From Streptomyces sp. WM6386 (GTDB lineage: Bacteria; Actinomycetota; Actinomycetes; Streptomycetales; Streptomycetaceae), in contig NZ_JXTE01000039.1 of NCBI RefSeq assembly GCF_000972385.1, positions 19,514 through 83,513 on the forward strand: a stretch of 64,000 nt of DNA. Direction: 5' to 3'. Shown piece by piece: positions 21,154 to 29,643 of this stretch. How positions within the stretch are numbered: position 1 is the stretch's first letter; each line of letters starts with the position of its first letter. The notes below the pieces were generated by a model that saw only the letters and a list, made by a program, of their open reading frames with translations, made no database searches and had not been told where the DNA came from. The position numbers were made by a program, and so were the translations under genes.

Positions 21154-22215
21154 CTAGCCCAGGCTGGGCTTGATCTCTTCGACGAAGATGGTCCGCTTCT
21201 GGTCCGCCGTGAGATGACAGGCGGAGGCGCGGTCCGGGGCCAGCAGGGGGCGTTCGTCGACGCAGCGGCTGCCGCCGACCCGGTCCTGGAAGGTGCAGCG
21301 TGGGTGGAAACGGCAGCCCGACGGCGGGTTGAGCAGTGAGGGCGGGGCGCCCGGGATCGGCGCGAGCGGGGCGTCGAGGTCGGAGTCGATGCGCGGCATC
21401 GAGTTCAACAGGCCCCAGGTGTACGGGTGTTGCGGCGAGCGCAGTACCTCGTTCGTGGTGCCGCGCTCGATGGCGCCGCCCGCGTACATCACCATGATGT
21501 CGTCGGCCATGTCGGCGATGACACCGAGGTCGTGGGTGATGAAGATGATCGCCGAACCGAACTCCTGCTGGAGGTCCTTCAGAAGGTCCAGGATCTGCGC
21601 CTGGACCGTCACGTCCAGCGCGGTCGTCGGCTCGTCGGCGATCAAGAGGTCCGGGTCGCACACCAGCGCCATCGCGATCATCGCGCGCTGGCGCATACCG
21701 CCGGAGAACTGGTGCGGGTAGTCCTTCGCCCGCTCCTTGGGGTTGGGGATGCCGACCTTGCCGAGCATCTCCACCGCACGCGCCCAGGCCACCTTCTTGG
21801 AGGCACCGGTGTGCTTCATGTAGGGCTCGGCGATCTGCCGGCCCACCGTGTAGTACGGCGACAGCGCGGTCAGCGGGTCCTGGAAGATCATGGCGACCTT
21901 GTTGCCGCGCAGCTTCTCCAGCTCGGACTCGCGGGCGGTGGTCAACTCCTGCCCCTCCAGCAGGATCTCGCCCTCGACGGTGGTGAACTTCGGGTTGTGC
22001 AGCCCCAGGATGGTCAGGTTGGTCACGGACTTGCCGGAGCCCGACTCACCGACGATGCCCAGTGTCCTGCCGCGCTCCAGGTCGAAGGAGAGTCCGTCGA
22101 CGGCCCGGACGATGCCGTCCTCGGTACGGAAGCTGACGTGCAGGTCCCGCACCGAGAGGAAGGCGCCCGCGTCGGACGGGACGGGTGCCCCGGCCTCCTT
22201 GGTCAGAGTGGTCAC
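21154..22215 (-). CDS. Cluster 3 (bldK-like) OppD-type ATPase
   Basis: This 353-residue ATPase has Walker [11 protein letters not shown]-loop [15 protein letters not shown], signature SGGMRQRAM, Walker [13 protein letters not shown] and switch FITHDLG, with the C-terminal Cys extension ([19 protein letters not shown]...CHL). The GTG start at 22215 is preceded by TAGGAG with 8 bases of spacing. It lies 10 bases after the permease gene and 11 before the second ATPase gene. It corresponds to BldKD if the bldK assignment holds. Confidence 0.94.
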   Translation of the reverse strand: MTTLTKEAGAPVPSDAGAFLSVRDLHVSFRTEDGIVRAVDGLSFDLERGRTLGIVGESGSGKSVTNLTILGLHNPKFTTVEGEILLEGQELTTARESELEKLRGNKVAMIFQDPLTALSPYYTVGRQIAEPYMKHTGASKKVAWARAVEMLGKVGIPNPKERAKDYPHQFSGGMRQRAMIAMALVCDPDLLIADEPTTALDVTVQAQILDLLKDLQQEFGSAIIFITHDLGVIADMADDIMVMYAGGAIERGTTNEVLRSPQHPYTWGLLNSMPRIDSDLDAPLAPIPGAPPSLLNPPSGCRFHPRCTFQDRVGGSRCVDERPLLAPDRASACHLTADQKRTIFVEEIKPSLG

Positions 22216-22225
22216 GACAGAACTC

Positions 22226-23206
22226 CTAGGACAGCCGCACGCGCGGGTCGATGAGGGCGTAGCAGGCGTCGACGACGATGTTGCACAGCAGGATCACGGC
22301 GGCCGCGAACAGCATCACGCCGAGCAGCAGCGGCAGATCGCTGAACTGCACCGACTCCACCGCGAGCCGGCCGAGGCCGGGCAGTCCGAAGGTGTACTCG
22401 GTGATGATCGCGCCGCCGAGCAGCGAGCTGAGGTCGATGCCGAGGATGGTGATGATCGGGATGAGGGAGCCGCGCCAGGCGTACCGGAAGAAGACGTAGC
22501 GGCCGCTCATGCCCTTGGCCCGGGCGGTGCGGACATGCTCCTCCTGGAGCTGCTCGATCATCGCGGAGCGCGCCATACGGGTGTACTGCGCGGCGAAGAT
22601 CGTCGACAGCACGACCCAGGGGATCATCAGCCCGGTGAACCAGGCGGCCGGATTGTCGGTGAGGGCGGTGTACTTGGGCTCCTCGAAGGCGTGCGTCTGG
22701 TACACGAGGATGGCGAGTACCAGTGGGCCCAGGAAGTAGATCTGCATCGAGCTGAGCACCATGGAGCCCGCGGTGAACGACTTGTCCACGAGGGTGCCGC
22801 GCTTCCAGGCGGCGAGCAGTCCGGTGCCGAGTCCGACGAACAGGAACACGATCGTGGCGCCGAAGGCCAGCGAGAGCGTGAGCGGCAGCCGGTCCAACAG
22901 GGTCGACCAGACCGACTCGTTGGTGTGGTACGAGTACCCGAAACACGGGGCGGGGCAGGGGCCTTGGACGAAGTCGTCGCGGCCGGCCACGAGTCCCGAC
23001 AGGAAGATCCAGAACTGCTCCGGGATCGACTTGTCGAGCCCGAGCGTCTGGTGGATGTTCGCCAGGGCGTCGGGTGTGCACGTCTTGCCGCACATCAGCA
23101 GCGCCGGGTCGCGGGGCATGCCGAAGAAGAGCAGGAAGGCGACCACGGTCAGCAGGACCAGGATCACGAGTGAGCCGAGGATCCGGCGGAAGAGGAAGCG
23201 CAGCAT
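22226..23206 (-). CDS. Cluster 3 (bldK-like) DppB/OppB-type permease
   Basis: This 326-residue permease starts MLRFLFRRILGSLVILVLL. Its first outer loop has two cysteine pairs (CGKTC and CPAPC), as in cluster 2. The coupling loop is ARAKGMSGRYVFFRYAWRG and the ending CYALIDPRVRLS. An 11-bp hairpin separates it from the upstream binding-protein gene. Its ribosome site is weak, which fits a lower output than that of the binding protein. It corresponds to BldKC if the assignment is right. Confidence 0.94.
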   Translation of the reverse strand: MLRFLFRRILGSLVILVLLTVVAFLLFFGMPRDPALLMCGKTCTPDALANIHQTLGLDKSIPEQFWIFLSGLVAGRDDFVQGPCPAPCFGYSYHTNESVWSTLLDRLPLTLSLAFGATIVFLFVGLGTGLLAAWKRGTLVDKSFTAGSMVLSSMQIYFLGPLVLAILVYQTHAFEEPKYTALTDNPAAWFTGLMIPWVVLSTIFAAQYTRMARSAMIEQLQEEHVRTARAKGMSGRYVFFRYAWRGSLIPIITILGIDLSSLLGGAIITEYTFGLPGLGRLAVESVQFSDLPLLLGVMLFAAAVILLCNIVVDACYALIDPRVRLS

Positions 23207-23240
23207 CTCAGTGGCAGCTTTCGGGCTTCAGGCCTGGCGT

Positions 23241-23280
23241 CGCCGGTCGCGTCCCGTCACGGGAGGGGGCGCGACCGGCG
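23241..23280 (-). terminator. Intra-operon hairpin after the cluster 3 binding-protein gene
   Basis: An 11-bp perfect stem (CGCCGGTCGCG and its complement) encloses a smaller TCCC/GGGA stem, between the binding-protein stop and the next permease. It sits at the same operon position as the hairpin of cluster 2 and probably sets the ratio of binding protein to transporter. Confidence 0.7.
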
Positions 23281-23293
23281 CCGCTTGGACGGG

Positions 23294-25105
23294 TTACTTC
23301 ACGTACAGCCTGCGCGGGTCGACGCCGCCGATGACGTCGTCGTACACAAGGCCGCCGATCTTGGACCCGGCGATCTGGGTCTGCTTGTAGTACGCCGTCG
23401 GGATGTTGGAGACGACGTCCTTCACGATGTACTCGTTGATCTTGTTCCAGGCCGCGGCCGCCTTGACCGGGTCGGTGAGGGCTGCGGCCGCGTCGATGTC
23501 GGCGTTCACCTTCGGGTCGTTGATGTGCGAGTAGTTGGACGCGCCGTCCTGGATCTGGCGGCCGTCGTACAGCGGCGGGATCACGGTGGACGCGCTCGGC
23601 CAGTCGGCACCCCACGCGGTGTGGTAGATGTCGTAGTTGTTCTTGACCTTGCTGACCTGGTCGTAGTACGTCTCGGCCGGGATCTCCTGGCGCTGGACGT
23701 CGAAGCCGGCCTTCTCCAGGCCCGCCGCCATGGCGGTGGAGTACTGCTGGCCCTCAGGGGTGTTGATGTAGCCGAAGGTCAGCTTCAGACCGACCTTGCC
23801 GGCCTTCTCAAGCAGCTGCTTGGCCTTGGCCGGGTCGCCCGCGGGCTTGGCCTTCTTGCCGAAGGGGTCGAACTTCGGGTCGTAGCCGGTCACGGTCGGG
23901 CTGATCAGACCGCCGGCGACCTCCATCGCGTCGGTGCCGCCGAAGGCACGCACGAACGGCGTGACCGGCAGGGCGTAGGCGATGGCCTCGCGGACCTCCT
24001 TCGACTGCATCTCCGGCTGGGACAGGTTGATGTTCATCTGGCCCACGTACGGCTGGTAGCCGGAGACCGTGCGGGACTTCAGCGCCGCGTCGTTCAGGAC
24101 CTTGGTCAGGTTGCCCGCGTCGACCTGGTTGCTGAAGCTGATCGCGGTCGCGTTCGTGCCCGAGTCGTCGAGGATCGCCTTGGTGGAGTCCTCGTACTGC
24201 TTGTTGAACTCGAAGCTGAACTGGTCGGCGTACTGGTGGCGGACCGCGTCGGTCTTCGGGTCCCAGTTGGTGTTCTTGACCAGCGTCATCGACTTGCCGG
24301 ACTTGAACTCGGAGATCTTGTACGGGCCCGAGGTCATCGGGGCCTTGTCGTACTTCGCCTTGGTGTCCTTCGCCTGCGACACGATGGAGTAGCCCGCCAT
24401 GGCGAGCGCGTACGGCAGGTCGGGCTTGGCCTTCGCGAACTTGAAGACGATCGTCTTGTCGTCCGGCGTCTCAAGGACGCTGTCCGGCAGGTGCTTGCCC
24501 TTGTACGGACCGTCCGGGAGGAGCTTGCGGTATTCCGCGCCCGGGGTGTCGGCCATCCACTGCTGGATGAACGTGGGGCCGTTGGAGACGAACGGGGCGA
24601 AGAGCCGCTCGAAGGTCTGGCGCACGTCCTTGGCGGTGATCGCGGAGCCGTCGGCCCACTTGACCCCGTCCTTGAGCGTGAACTTCCAGGTCTTGCCGCC
24701 GTCCGTGGTCGTACCGCTGTCGGTGGCCAGGTCACCGACGACCTCGTGCTTCTCACCGTCGTCGCTGGTCGCCTTGTAGCTGGTCAGACCGCGGTGTATC
24801 AGCTGCGACAGGGCCATCTCGTCCGAGACGTAGATCTGTCCGGGGTCCAGGTGCGCGAAGCTGTCGCGCTGGAGCACCGTGATCGTGCCGCCAGGCTTGG
24901 CGCCACTGATCTCGGCGGCCGGGCCGGTCGAGGCCTTCTCGTCGCCGAAGGTGATGCCGGACTGCTGCCGCTCGGCGTTCTCCTTGTCCTGCTTGTCGTT
25001 GTCACTGCCTTTGCTGCCACCCTCGCTGCAGCCGGTGAGCACGAGAGCCCCCGCCGCGAGCAGTGAGAGCGCGGCGTACGCGCGGCGTCCACCCTTACCC
25101 ATCAC
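23294..25105 (-). CDS. Cluster 3 (bldK-like) oligopeptide-binding lipoprotein
   Basis: This family 5 binding protein has 603 residues from the GTG at 25105 (GGTGGA seven bases upstream); the ATG immediately after is an alternative. A short basic start, a hydrophobic stretch (AALSLLAAGALVL) and the lipobox LTGC mark a Sec-exported lipoprotein. The mature part shares STGPAAEISGAKPGGTITVL and HLDPGQIY with the cluster 2 protein but has diverged more than the ATPases. In S. coelicolor the equivalent BldKB takes up a signalling oligopeptide needed for aerial mycelium. The link to bldK rests on gene order (permease-SBP-permease-ATPase-ATPase) and the neighbouring typA and sdh genes, both recalled rather than checked. 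Confidence 0.92.
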   Translation of the reverse strand: MMGKGGRRAYAALSLLAAGALVLTGCSEGGSKGSDNDKQDKENAERQQSGITFGDEKASTGPAAEISGAKPGGTITVLQRDSFAHLDPGQIYVSDEMALSQLIHRGLTSYKATSDDGEKHEVVGDLATDSGTTTDGGKTWKFTLKDGVKWADGSAITAKDVRQTFERLFAPFVSNGPTFIQQWMADTPGAEYRKLLPDGPYKGKHLPDSVLETPDDKTIVFKFAKAKPDLPYALAMAGYSIVSQAKDTKAKYDKAPMTSGPYKISEFKSGKSMTLVKNTNWDPKTDAVRHQYADQFSFEFNKQYEDSTKAILDDSGTNATAISFSNQVDAGNLTKVLNDAALKSRTVSGYQPYVGQMNINLSQPEMQSKEVREAIAYALPVTPFVRAFGGTDAMEVAGGLISPTVTGYDPKFDPFGKKAKPAGDPAKAKQLLEKAGKVGLKLTFGYINTPEGQQYSTAMAAGLEKAGFDVQRQEIPAETYYDQVSKVKNNYDIYHTAWGADWPSASTVIPPLYDGRQIQDGASNYSHINDPKVNADIDAAAALTDPVKAAAAWNKINEYIVKDVVSNIPTAYYKQTQIAGSKIGGLVYDDVIGGVDPRRLYVK

Positions 25106-25223
25106 TCAGATTCCACCCATCTTGTGTCACCGGTGTGCCTGTCACCAGTGCGAATTGAAGTGCGGACCGGCATCAGAGGTGCCATCCGGTCGTTGTCGGG
25201 CGAGGATGCCCACAACTCGGCGG

Positions 25224-26261
25224 TCAGCGCGCCGTCTTGGGATCGAAGGCGTCCCTGACCGAGTCCCCGAGCAGGTTGAACGCCACGATGAAGATGATCA
25301 TCGAGATGCCCGGGAAGAACATGTAGGTGATGTCGTTCTGCATCACGAGTTCGGTCGACGCCTTGGAGAACATCTGTCCCCAGTCCGGCGTCGGTTCGAC
25401 GATTCCGACTCCGAGGAAGGACAGACCGGCCTCGGCGGTCACGAAGTTGGGGAGCATGTACGTCGACTGCACCAGGATCGGTGTGACCACGTTGGGCAGG
25501 ATCTCCCTGCGGATGATCCGCGACGGAGACGCCCCGCTGACCTTGGCGGCCTCGATGAACTCCCGTTCTCGCAGGGCGAGTGTGGTGCCGCGCAGAATGC
25601 GGCCGAGGCTCATCCAGCCCAGGAACCACTGCACCGCGATGAGGGCGACCACTCGGACGTACACCGGTGTCTCGTCCCGGGGGCTCACGAAGAGGGAGAC
25701 CACGACCGGCATGCTCGCGATGAAGAACAGCTGGGACGGGAAGGCGAGAAGGAAGTCGATGACCCGGCTGATCCAGTAGTCCGTCCGGCCGCCGAGATAG
25801 CCGGCCGCGACCCCGAGGAGGATGCCGGTCAGCACCGTCGCGACGGTGACCGCCAGCGAGATCATCAGGGAGTTGCGGATGCCGTAGATCAGCTTGGTGA
25901 AGACGTCGTAGCCGTTGCCGGGCTCCAGGCCGAACCAGAACTCGCCGCTGATGCCGCCGTTGGGCTGGATCGGCACACCGGCGCTGTCGAAGAGTTCGGG
26001 CCGTTCGTCCGCGAACACCGTGTACGGGTCCTTGCCGTACAGCTTGGCGATCAGCGGGGCCGCGAGGCCGACCACGAAGAAGAAGATCACGACGTACGCC
26101 GAGATCACTCCGGTGCGGTCGCGCTTGAAGCGGATCCACATCAACTGACCCGGAGAGCGGCCCTCGAGCTGCTTGGCCTCCTCCGGTTTCGTCTTCGGCT
26201 CTTTCTCGCCGTCGACGACAACCGACGTACCGCCGCCCTCTATGTCGATAGGACTTGTCAC
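25224..26261 (-). CDS. Cluster 3 (bldK-like) DppC/OppC-type permease
   Basis: This 345-residue permease is the first gene of cluster 3. A hydrophilic N-terminus precedes QLMWIRFKRDRTGVISAYVV. The outer loop has NGGISGEFWFGLEPGNGYDV, the coupling loop is EAAKVSGASPSRIIRREILP, and it ends GDSVRDAFDPKTAR. The GTG start at 26261 lacks a clear ribosome site, but the stop codon of a 26-codon upstream reading frame overlaps it (GTGA), so translation may be coupled. A 118-base gap separates it from the binding-protein gene. It corresponds to BldKA if the assignment holds. Confidence 0.92.
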   Translation of the reverse strand: MTSPIDIEGGGTSVVVDGEKEPKTKPEEAKQLEGRSPGQLMWIRFKRDRTGVISAYVVIFFFVVGLAAPLIAKLYGKDPYTVFADERPELFDSAGVPIQPNGGISGEFWFGLEPGNGYDVFTKLIYGIRNSLMISLAVTVATVLTGILLGVAAGYLGGRTDYWISRVIDFLLAFPSQLFFIASMPVVVSLFVSPRDETPVYVRVVALIAVQWFLGWMSLGRILRGTTLALREREFIEAAKVSGASPSRIIRREILPNVVTPILVQSTYMLPNFVTAEAGLSFLGVGIVEPTPDWGQMFSKASTELVMQNDITYMFFPGISMIIFIVAFNLLGDSVRDAFDPKTAR

Positions 26262-26338
26262 AGTTCGCCCATTTCACAGGTGTGGGTGTGCCGGACCGGC
26301 GACCGGCGCGAGAGTTGCGCGATCGCGGTTCGGATCAT
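26258..26338 (-). other. Possible leader reading frame coupled to the cluster 3 operon
   Basis: An ATG at 26338 opens a 26-codon frame (MIRTAIAQLSRRSPVRHTHT, then CEMGEL) whose TGA overlaps the GTG start of the first permease gene by GTGA. The overlap is typical of translational coupling. There is no good ribosome site before the ATG, so it may be chance. Confidence 0.3.
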
Positions 26339-26860
26339 GAAGAAGCGTCAGCGGCGACGCACGGCCCACGGGAGAACCCGCAGCCGGACGCGCGTAGTGG
26401 TAAGGGCGTGGCCCTTCAGAGCCGATCGCCGTGCGCCGGGGCGCAGTTGCCGACCACTACGGACGCTGTGACCCACCTGGTGCTTGTGACACCGCGCATG
26501 GGACTCCTCCTCATGACTCCACGTGTTCACCAACAGGAGGGGGTACACGCCTTTCCTCCGACACCCCTGACGGAGGGTCAGGCACCCCCTGGTGCTCGTG
26601 AGTCGGCGCCGTCCCCACGGCGCGAGACCCATTGACCCGAGCTCTACGCGGCTAACTATCTGCCATGAGCCAACCGGCGACCACTGTCTTTAAATCTCGA
26701 TTCAGTCACAGCTGGCGCGTACATCTTCCGAAATTTGGACAAACCGTCTGGCGGGATAAGGCCGCGAAACGGACGTGTTACATGTGTATCGGGCGTGGAT
26801 CTCCGCATTACGGACATCAGTCACCGGCGGCGCCCAGGAAGCCGACTGAAAACCAGTTGC
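26339..26860. other. Long spacer between cluster 3 and typA
   Basis: About 520 bases without a convincing gene. It must hold the promoter region of cluster 3 (minus strand). Positions 26640-26850 are rich in A and T, for example around TCTTTAAATCTCGATTCAG. It also contains a 27-codon relic resembling the start of a binding-protein gene (26416-26499). On the plus strand TTGACC at 26632 followed by TAACTAT looks like a vegetative promoter, but it faces typA from behind. Confidence 0.5.
26416..26499 (-). pseudogene. 27-codon relic resembling a peptide-binding-protein signal region
   Basis: A strong ribosome site (GAGGAGGAG) precedes an ATG at 26499 that starts MRGVTSTRWVTASVVVGNC and stops after 27 codons. 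Both the ribosome site and the reading MRG-x-T-x2-x-W-x-(T/A)-x-(S/C)-V-V-V echo the cluster 1 binding protein (MRGATHAKWAACAVAVAV). It is either the stump of a lost binding-protein gene or a short leader peptide ahead of cluster 3. Confidence 0.4.
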
Positions 26861-26900
26861 AAAAAGCCCGGGCACCCCCAAGATGGGGCACCCGGGCTTC
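26861..26900 (-). terminator. Intrinsic terminator of typA
   Basis: On the minus strand AGCCCGGGTGCCCC pairs with GGGGTGCCCGGGCT (14 bp including two G-U pairs), followed directly by TTTTT. This is one of the few hairpins here with a real T run. It lies 14 bases after the typA stop. Confidence 0.9.
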
Positions 26901-26913
26901 AAGCGACCGATTG

Positions 26914-28821
26914 TCAGCCGTGCTTGGCGCGGCTCGCGGTACGGGCGCGGTCACGCTGGTCGAGCACGACCTTGCGGATGCGAACCGCCTCCGGGGTCAC
27001 CTCGACGCACTCGTCGTCGCGGCAGAACTCCAGCGACTGCTCGAGCGACAGCTTGCGCGGCGGCACGATCGCCTCGAACGAGTCGGCCGCGGCGGAGCGC
27101 ATGTTGGTGAGCTTCTTCTCCTTGGTGATGTTCACGTCCATGTCGTCGGCGCGGGAGTTCTCGCCGACGATCATGCCCTCGTACACCTCGGTGCCGGGCT
27201 CGGTGAAGAGCACACCGCGCTCCTGGAGGTTCGTCATCGCGAACGCGGTGACGGCACCGGCGCGGTCGGCGACCAGCGAACCGTTGTTACGGGTCGTCAG
27301 CGGGCCGAACCACGGCTCGTGGCCCTCGTGGATGGAGTGGGCGATGCCCGTGCCGCGCGTACCGGTCAGGAACTCGGTCCGGAAGCCGATGAGGCCGCGG
27401 GAGGGGACGACGAACTCCAGGCGGACCCAGCCCGAACCGTGGTTGGACATGTTGTCCATCCGGCCCTTGCGGACGCCCATGAGCTGCGTGACCGCGCCCA
27501 TGTGCTCCTCGGGGACGTCGATCGTCATGCGCTCGACCGGCTCGTGGACCTTGCCGTCGATCTCCTGGGTGACCACCTGGGGCTTGCCGATGGTCAGCTC
27601 GAAGCCCTCACGGCGCATCTGCTCGACCAGGATGGCGAGCGCGAGCTCACCACGGCCCTGGACCTCCCACGCGTCCGGGCGCTCGGTGTCGAGCACGCGG
27701 AGCGAGACGTTACCGATCAGCTCGCGGTCCAGGCGGTCCTTGACCTGACGGGCGGTGACCTTGCGGTCCTTGACCGCGGCCTTGGCCGAGGCACCCTTGC
27801 CGGTGCCGCCGCGACCGACCAGCGGTGAGGTGTTCGTGCCGATGGTCATGGAGATCGCCGGCTCGTCGACCGTGATCAGCGGGAGCGCGATCGGGTTCTC
27901 GGGGTCGGCGAGGGTCTCACCGATCATGATGTCCGGGATACCGGCCACGGCACAGATGTCACCGGGCCCGGCCATCTCGGCCGGCCTGCGGGTGAGCGCC
28001 TCGGTCATCAGCAGCTCGGTGATGCGCACGTTGGACATCGTGCCGTCGCGCTTGATCCACGTGACGGTCTGACCCTTGCGCAGCTCGCCCTGCTCGACGC
28101 GCAGCAGCGCGATACGGCCGAGGAAGTTGTCGGCGTCCAGGTTGGTGACGTGCGCCTGGAGCGGGGCCTCGGTGTCGAACTGCGGGGCCGGGACGTGCGA
28201 GAGGATCGTGGAGAAGAACGGCTCCAGGCTGTCGCTGTCCTGCGGAACCGTGCCGTCCTCCGGCTTGGTCAGCGAGGCGACACCGTCACGCGCACACGCG
28301 TAGACGATCGGGAACTCGATCTGGTCCTCGTCGGCGTCCAGGTCCAGGAAGAGGTCGTAGGTCTCGTTGACGACCTCGTCGATCCTGGAGTCCGCCCGGT
28401 CGGTCTTGTTGATGCACAGGATGACGGGCAGACGCTGCTGGAGCGCCTTGCGCAGCACGAAGCGGGTCTGCGGCAGCGGGCCCTCGGAGGCGTCCACCAG
28501 CAGCACGACGGCGTCGACCATCGACAGGCCGCGCTCCACCTCGCCGCCGAAGTCGGCGTGACCGGGGGTGTCGATGATGTTGATGGTGATGACGTCCCCC
28601 CCGTCCTTGGGGTGGTACTTCACCGCCGTGTTCTTGGCGAGGATCGTGATGCCCTTCTCACGCTCCAGGTCGTTCGAGTCCATCATGCGGTCGTCGAGCG
28701 ACTCGGCGGCGTGCGCGGCGAAGGCACCGGCCTGCTTGAGCATGGCGTCGACCAGAGTCGTCTTGCCGTGGTCGACGTGGGCGACGATGGCGACATTGCG
28801 AATGTCGTGGCGCGTGGCCAT
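26914..28821 (-). CDS. typA: Translational GTPase TypA/BipA
   Basis: This ribosome-associated GTPase (635 residues) is linked to ribosome assembly and stress or cold adaptation in bacteria. The G1 motif is AHVDHGKTT (residues 14-22), the switch region has [13 protein letters not shown]3 is [12 protein letters not shown] and G4 is NKTDR. EF-G-like domains II, III and V and the TypA-specific C-terminal domain follow, so the length is normal. It is the only such protein in the window and has its own intrinsic terminator. Its place beside cluster 3 helps identify that operon as bldK. Confidence 0.97.
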   Translation of the reverse strand: MATRHDIRNVAIVAHVDHGKTTLVDAMLKQAGAFAAHAAESLDDRMMDSNDLEREKGITILAKNTAVKYHPKDGGDVITINIIDTPGHADFGGEVERGLSMVDAVVLLVDASEGPLPQTRFVLRKALQQRLPVILCINKTDRADSRIDEVVNETYDLFLDLDADEDQIEFPIVYACARDGVASLTKPEDGTVPQDSDSLEPFFSTILSHVPAPQFDTEAPLQAHVTNLDADNFLGRIALLRVEQGELRKGQTVTWIKRDGTMSNVRITELLMTEALTRRPAEMAGPGDICAVAGIPDIMIGETLADPENPIALPLITVDEPAISMTIGTNTSPLVGRGGTGKGASAKAAVKDRKVTARQVKDRLDRELIGNVSLRVLDTERPDAWEVQGRGELALAILVEQMRREGFELTIGKPQVVTQEIDGKVHEPVERMTIDVPEEHMGAVTQLMGVRKGRMDNMSNHGSGWVRLEFVVPSRGLIGFRTEFLTGTRGTGIAHSIHEGHEPWFGPLTTRNNGSLVADRAGAVTAFAMTNLQERGVLFTEPGTEVYEGMIVGENSRADDMDVNITKEKKLTNMRSAAADSFEAIVPPRKLSLEQSLEFCRDDECVEVTPEAVRIRKVVLDQRDRARTASRAKHG

Positions 28822-28954
28822 ATTGCGGCGTACTCCCGGAGTCTTAGGAAGGGGCGTCGCGTACGTCTGGTGTTACGCGGACCCTGCCGGGCTGTACATG
28901 CCACGGCCTCACCCCATGGTACGTGGCGTTGACGGGGACGGCCTCCGCAGGGGC

Positions 28955-29554
28955 TCAGGCCTCCCCGACGGCCCGGGATCCGGGCGGGCAGCTCCGCACC
29001 GCGGCCTCGTGCGCCGCGGTGTCCTCGCGGGGGTCGTCGGCGCAGGAGAGGAAGCCGATGCCGAGGGTGTCCCAGCTGCGTACGTGCCCTTTGACCGGCT
29101 CGCCGTGGTCGCAGGCGTACGTGAAGTCGGCGTCGACCATTTTGAGGGCGTCCCAGGAGTAGTACGTGCCCTTCGTGAGTTCCGTCTCCACGTCGTAGTA
29201 GCTGTCGTACCGTGTGTCCTCGTCGTCGGAGGGGTCGGCGAGCGGCTCCTGGACCTTCAGGTGTGCGCCCAGCGCGAGGATCACCGCCCCGGCGTTCGTA
29301 CCGTCCGGCACGGGACTCACCGTGGGCTCGTACCTCAGGGTGTCGTAGGACTTGAGCCGAGCCTTGTAGGACGCCGTCCTCTTCTTGATCACGATGGGGT
29401 CGGCCAGCCGGATCAGCTTCTCCGTGCGGGTGACACCCGACCACGTGTACGTCCCGTCCGCACAGTCTCCGGCCCGGTCCTCCGTGTCACCGCTGCAGCC
29501 CGTCAGCCCCGCCCCGAGGGCCACCAGCGTCGCCCCCACCACCCACGTACGCAT
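28955..29554 (-). CDS. Small secreted lipoprotein of unknown function
   Basis: This 199-residue protein has a clear lipoprotein signal: MRTWVVGATLVALGAGLTGC with lipobox LTGC at 17-20. The mature part is acidic and contains four further cysteines (for example GDCADGTYTW, YACDHG, LSCADD and SCPPG), which could form two disulfides. I do not recognise a family. It lies 90 bases downstream of the large SBP-like gene, separated by a hairpin, and may be expressed at a low level from read-through. Confidence 0.8.
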   Translation of the reverse strand: MRTWVVGATLVALGAGLTGCSGDTEDRAGDCADGTYTWSGVTRTEKLIRLADPIVIKKRTASYKARLKSYDTLRYEPTVSPVPDGTNAGAVILALGAHLKVQEPLADPSDDEDTRYDSYYDVETELTKGTYYSWDALKMVDADFTYACDHGEPVKGHVRSWDTLGIGFLSCADDPREDTAAHEAAVRSCPPGSRAVGEA

Positions 29555-29583
29555 CCCCGTCGTCCCTCTCCCTGGCCGTACGA

Positions 29584-29618
29584 CGGCCGCCACCCCGCTC
29601 GTTGCGAGGTGGCGGCCG
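29584..29618 (-). terminator. Hairpin after the SBP-like lipoprotein gene
   Basis: An 11-bp perfect stem (CGGCCGCCACC and its complement) with a 13-base loop lies 26 bases after the stop codon at 29644 on the minus strand. Confidence 0.75.
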
Positions 29619-29643
29619 ATCGTGTGCTGAAGGGAATGATCCC

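Noticed and set aside
26348..26632. Minus-strand frame of 94 codons in the cluster 3 spacer
   Set aside because: Arg-rich composition, no ribosome site and no family pattern.
26665..27828. Plus-strand frame starting MSQPATTVFKSRF after a promoter-like TTGACC/TAACTAT
   Set aside because: It runs antisense through the typA gene and its terminator, and I see no protein family pattern.
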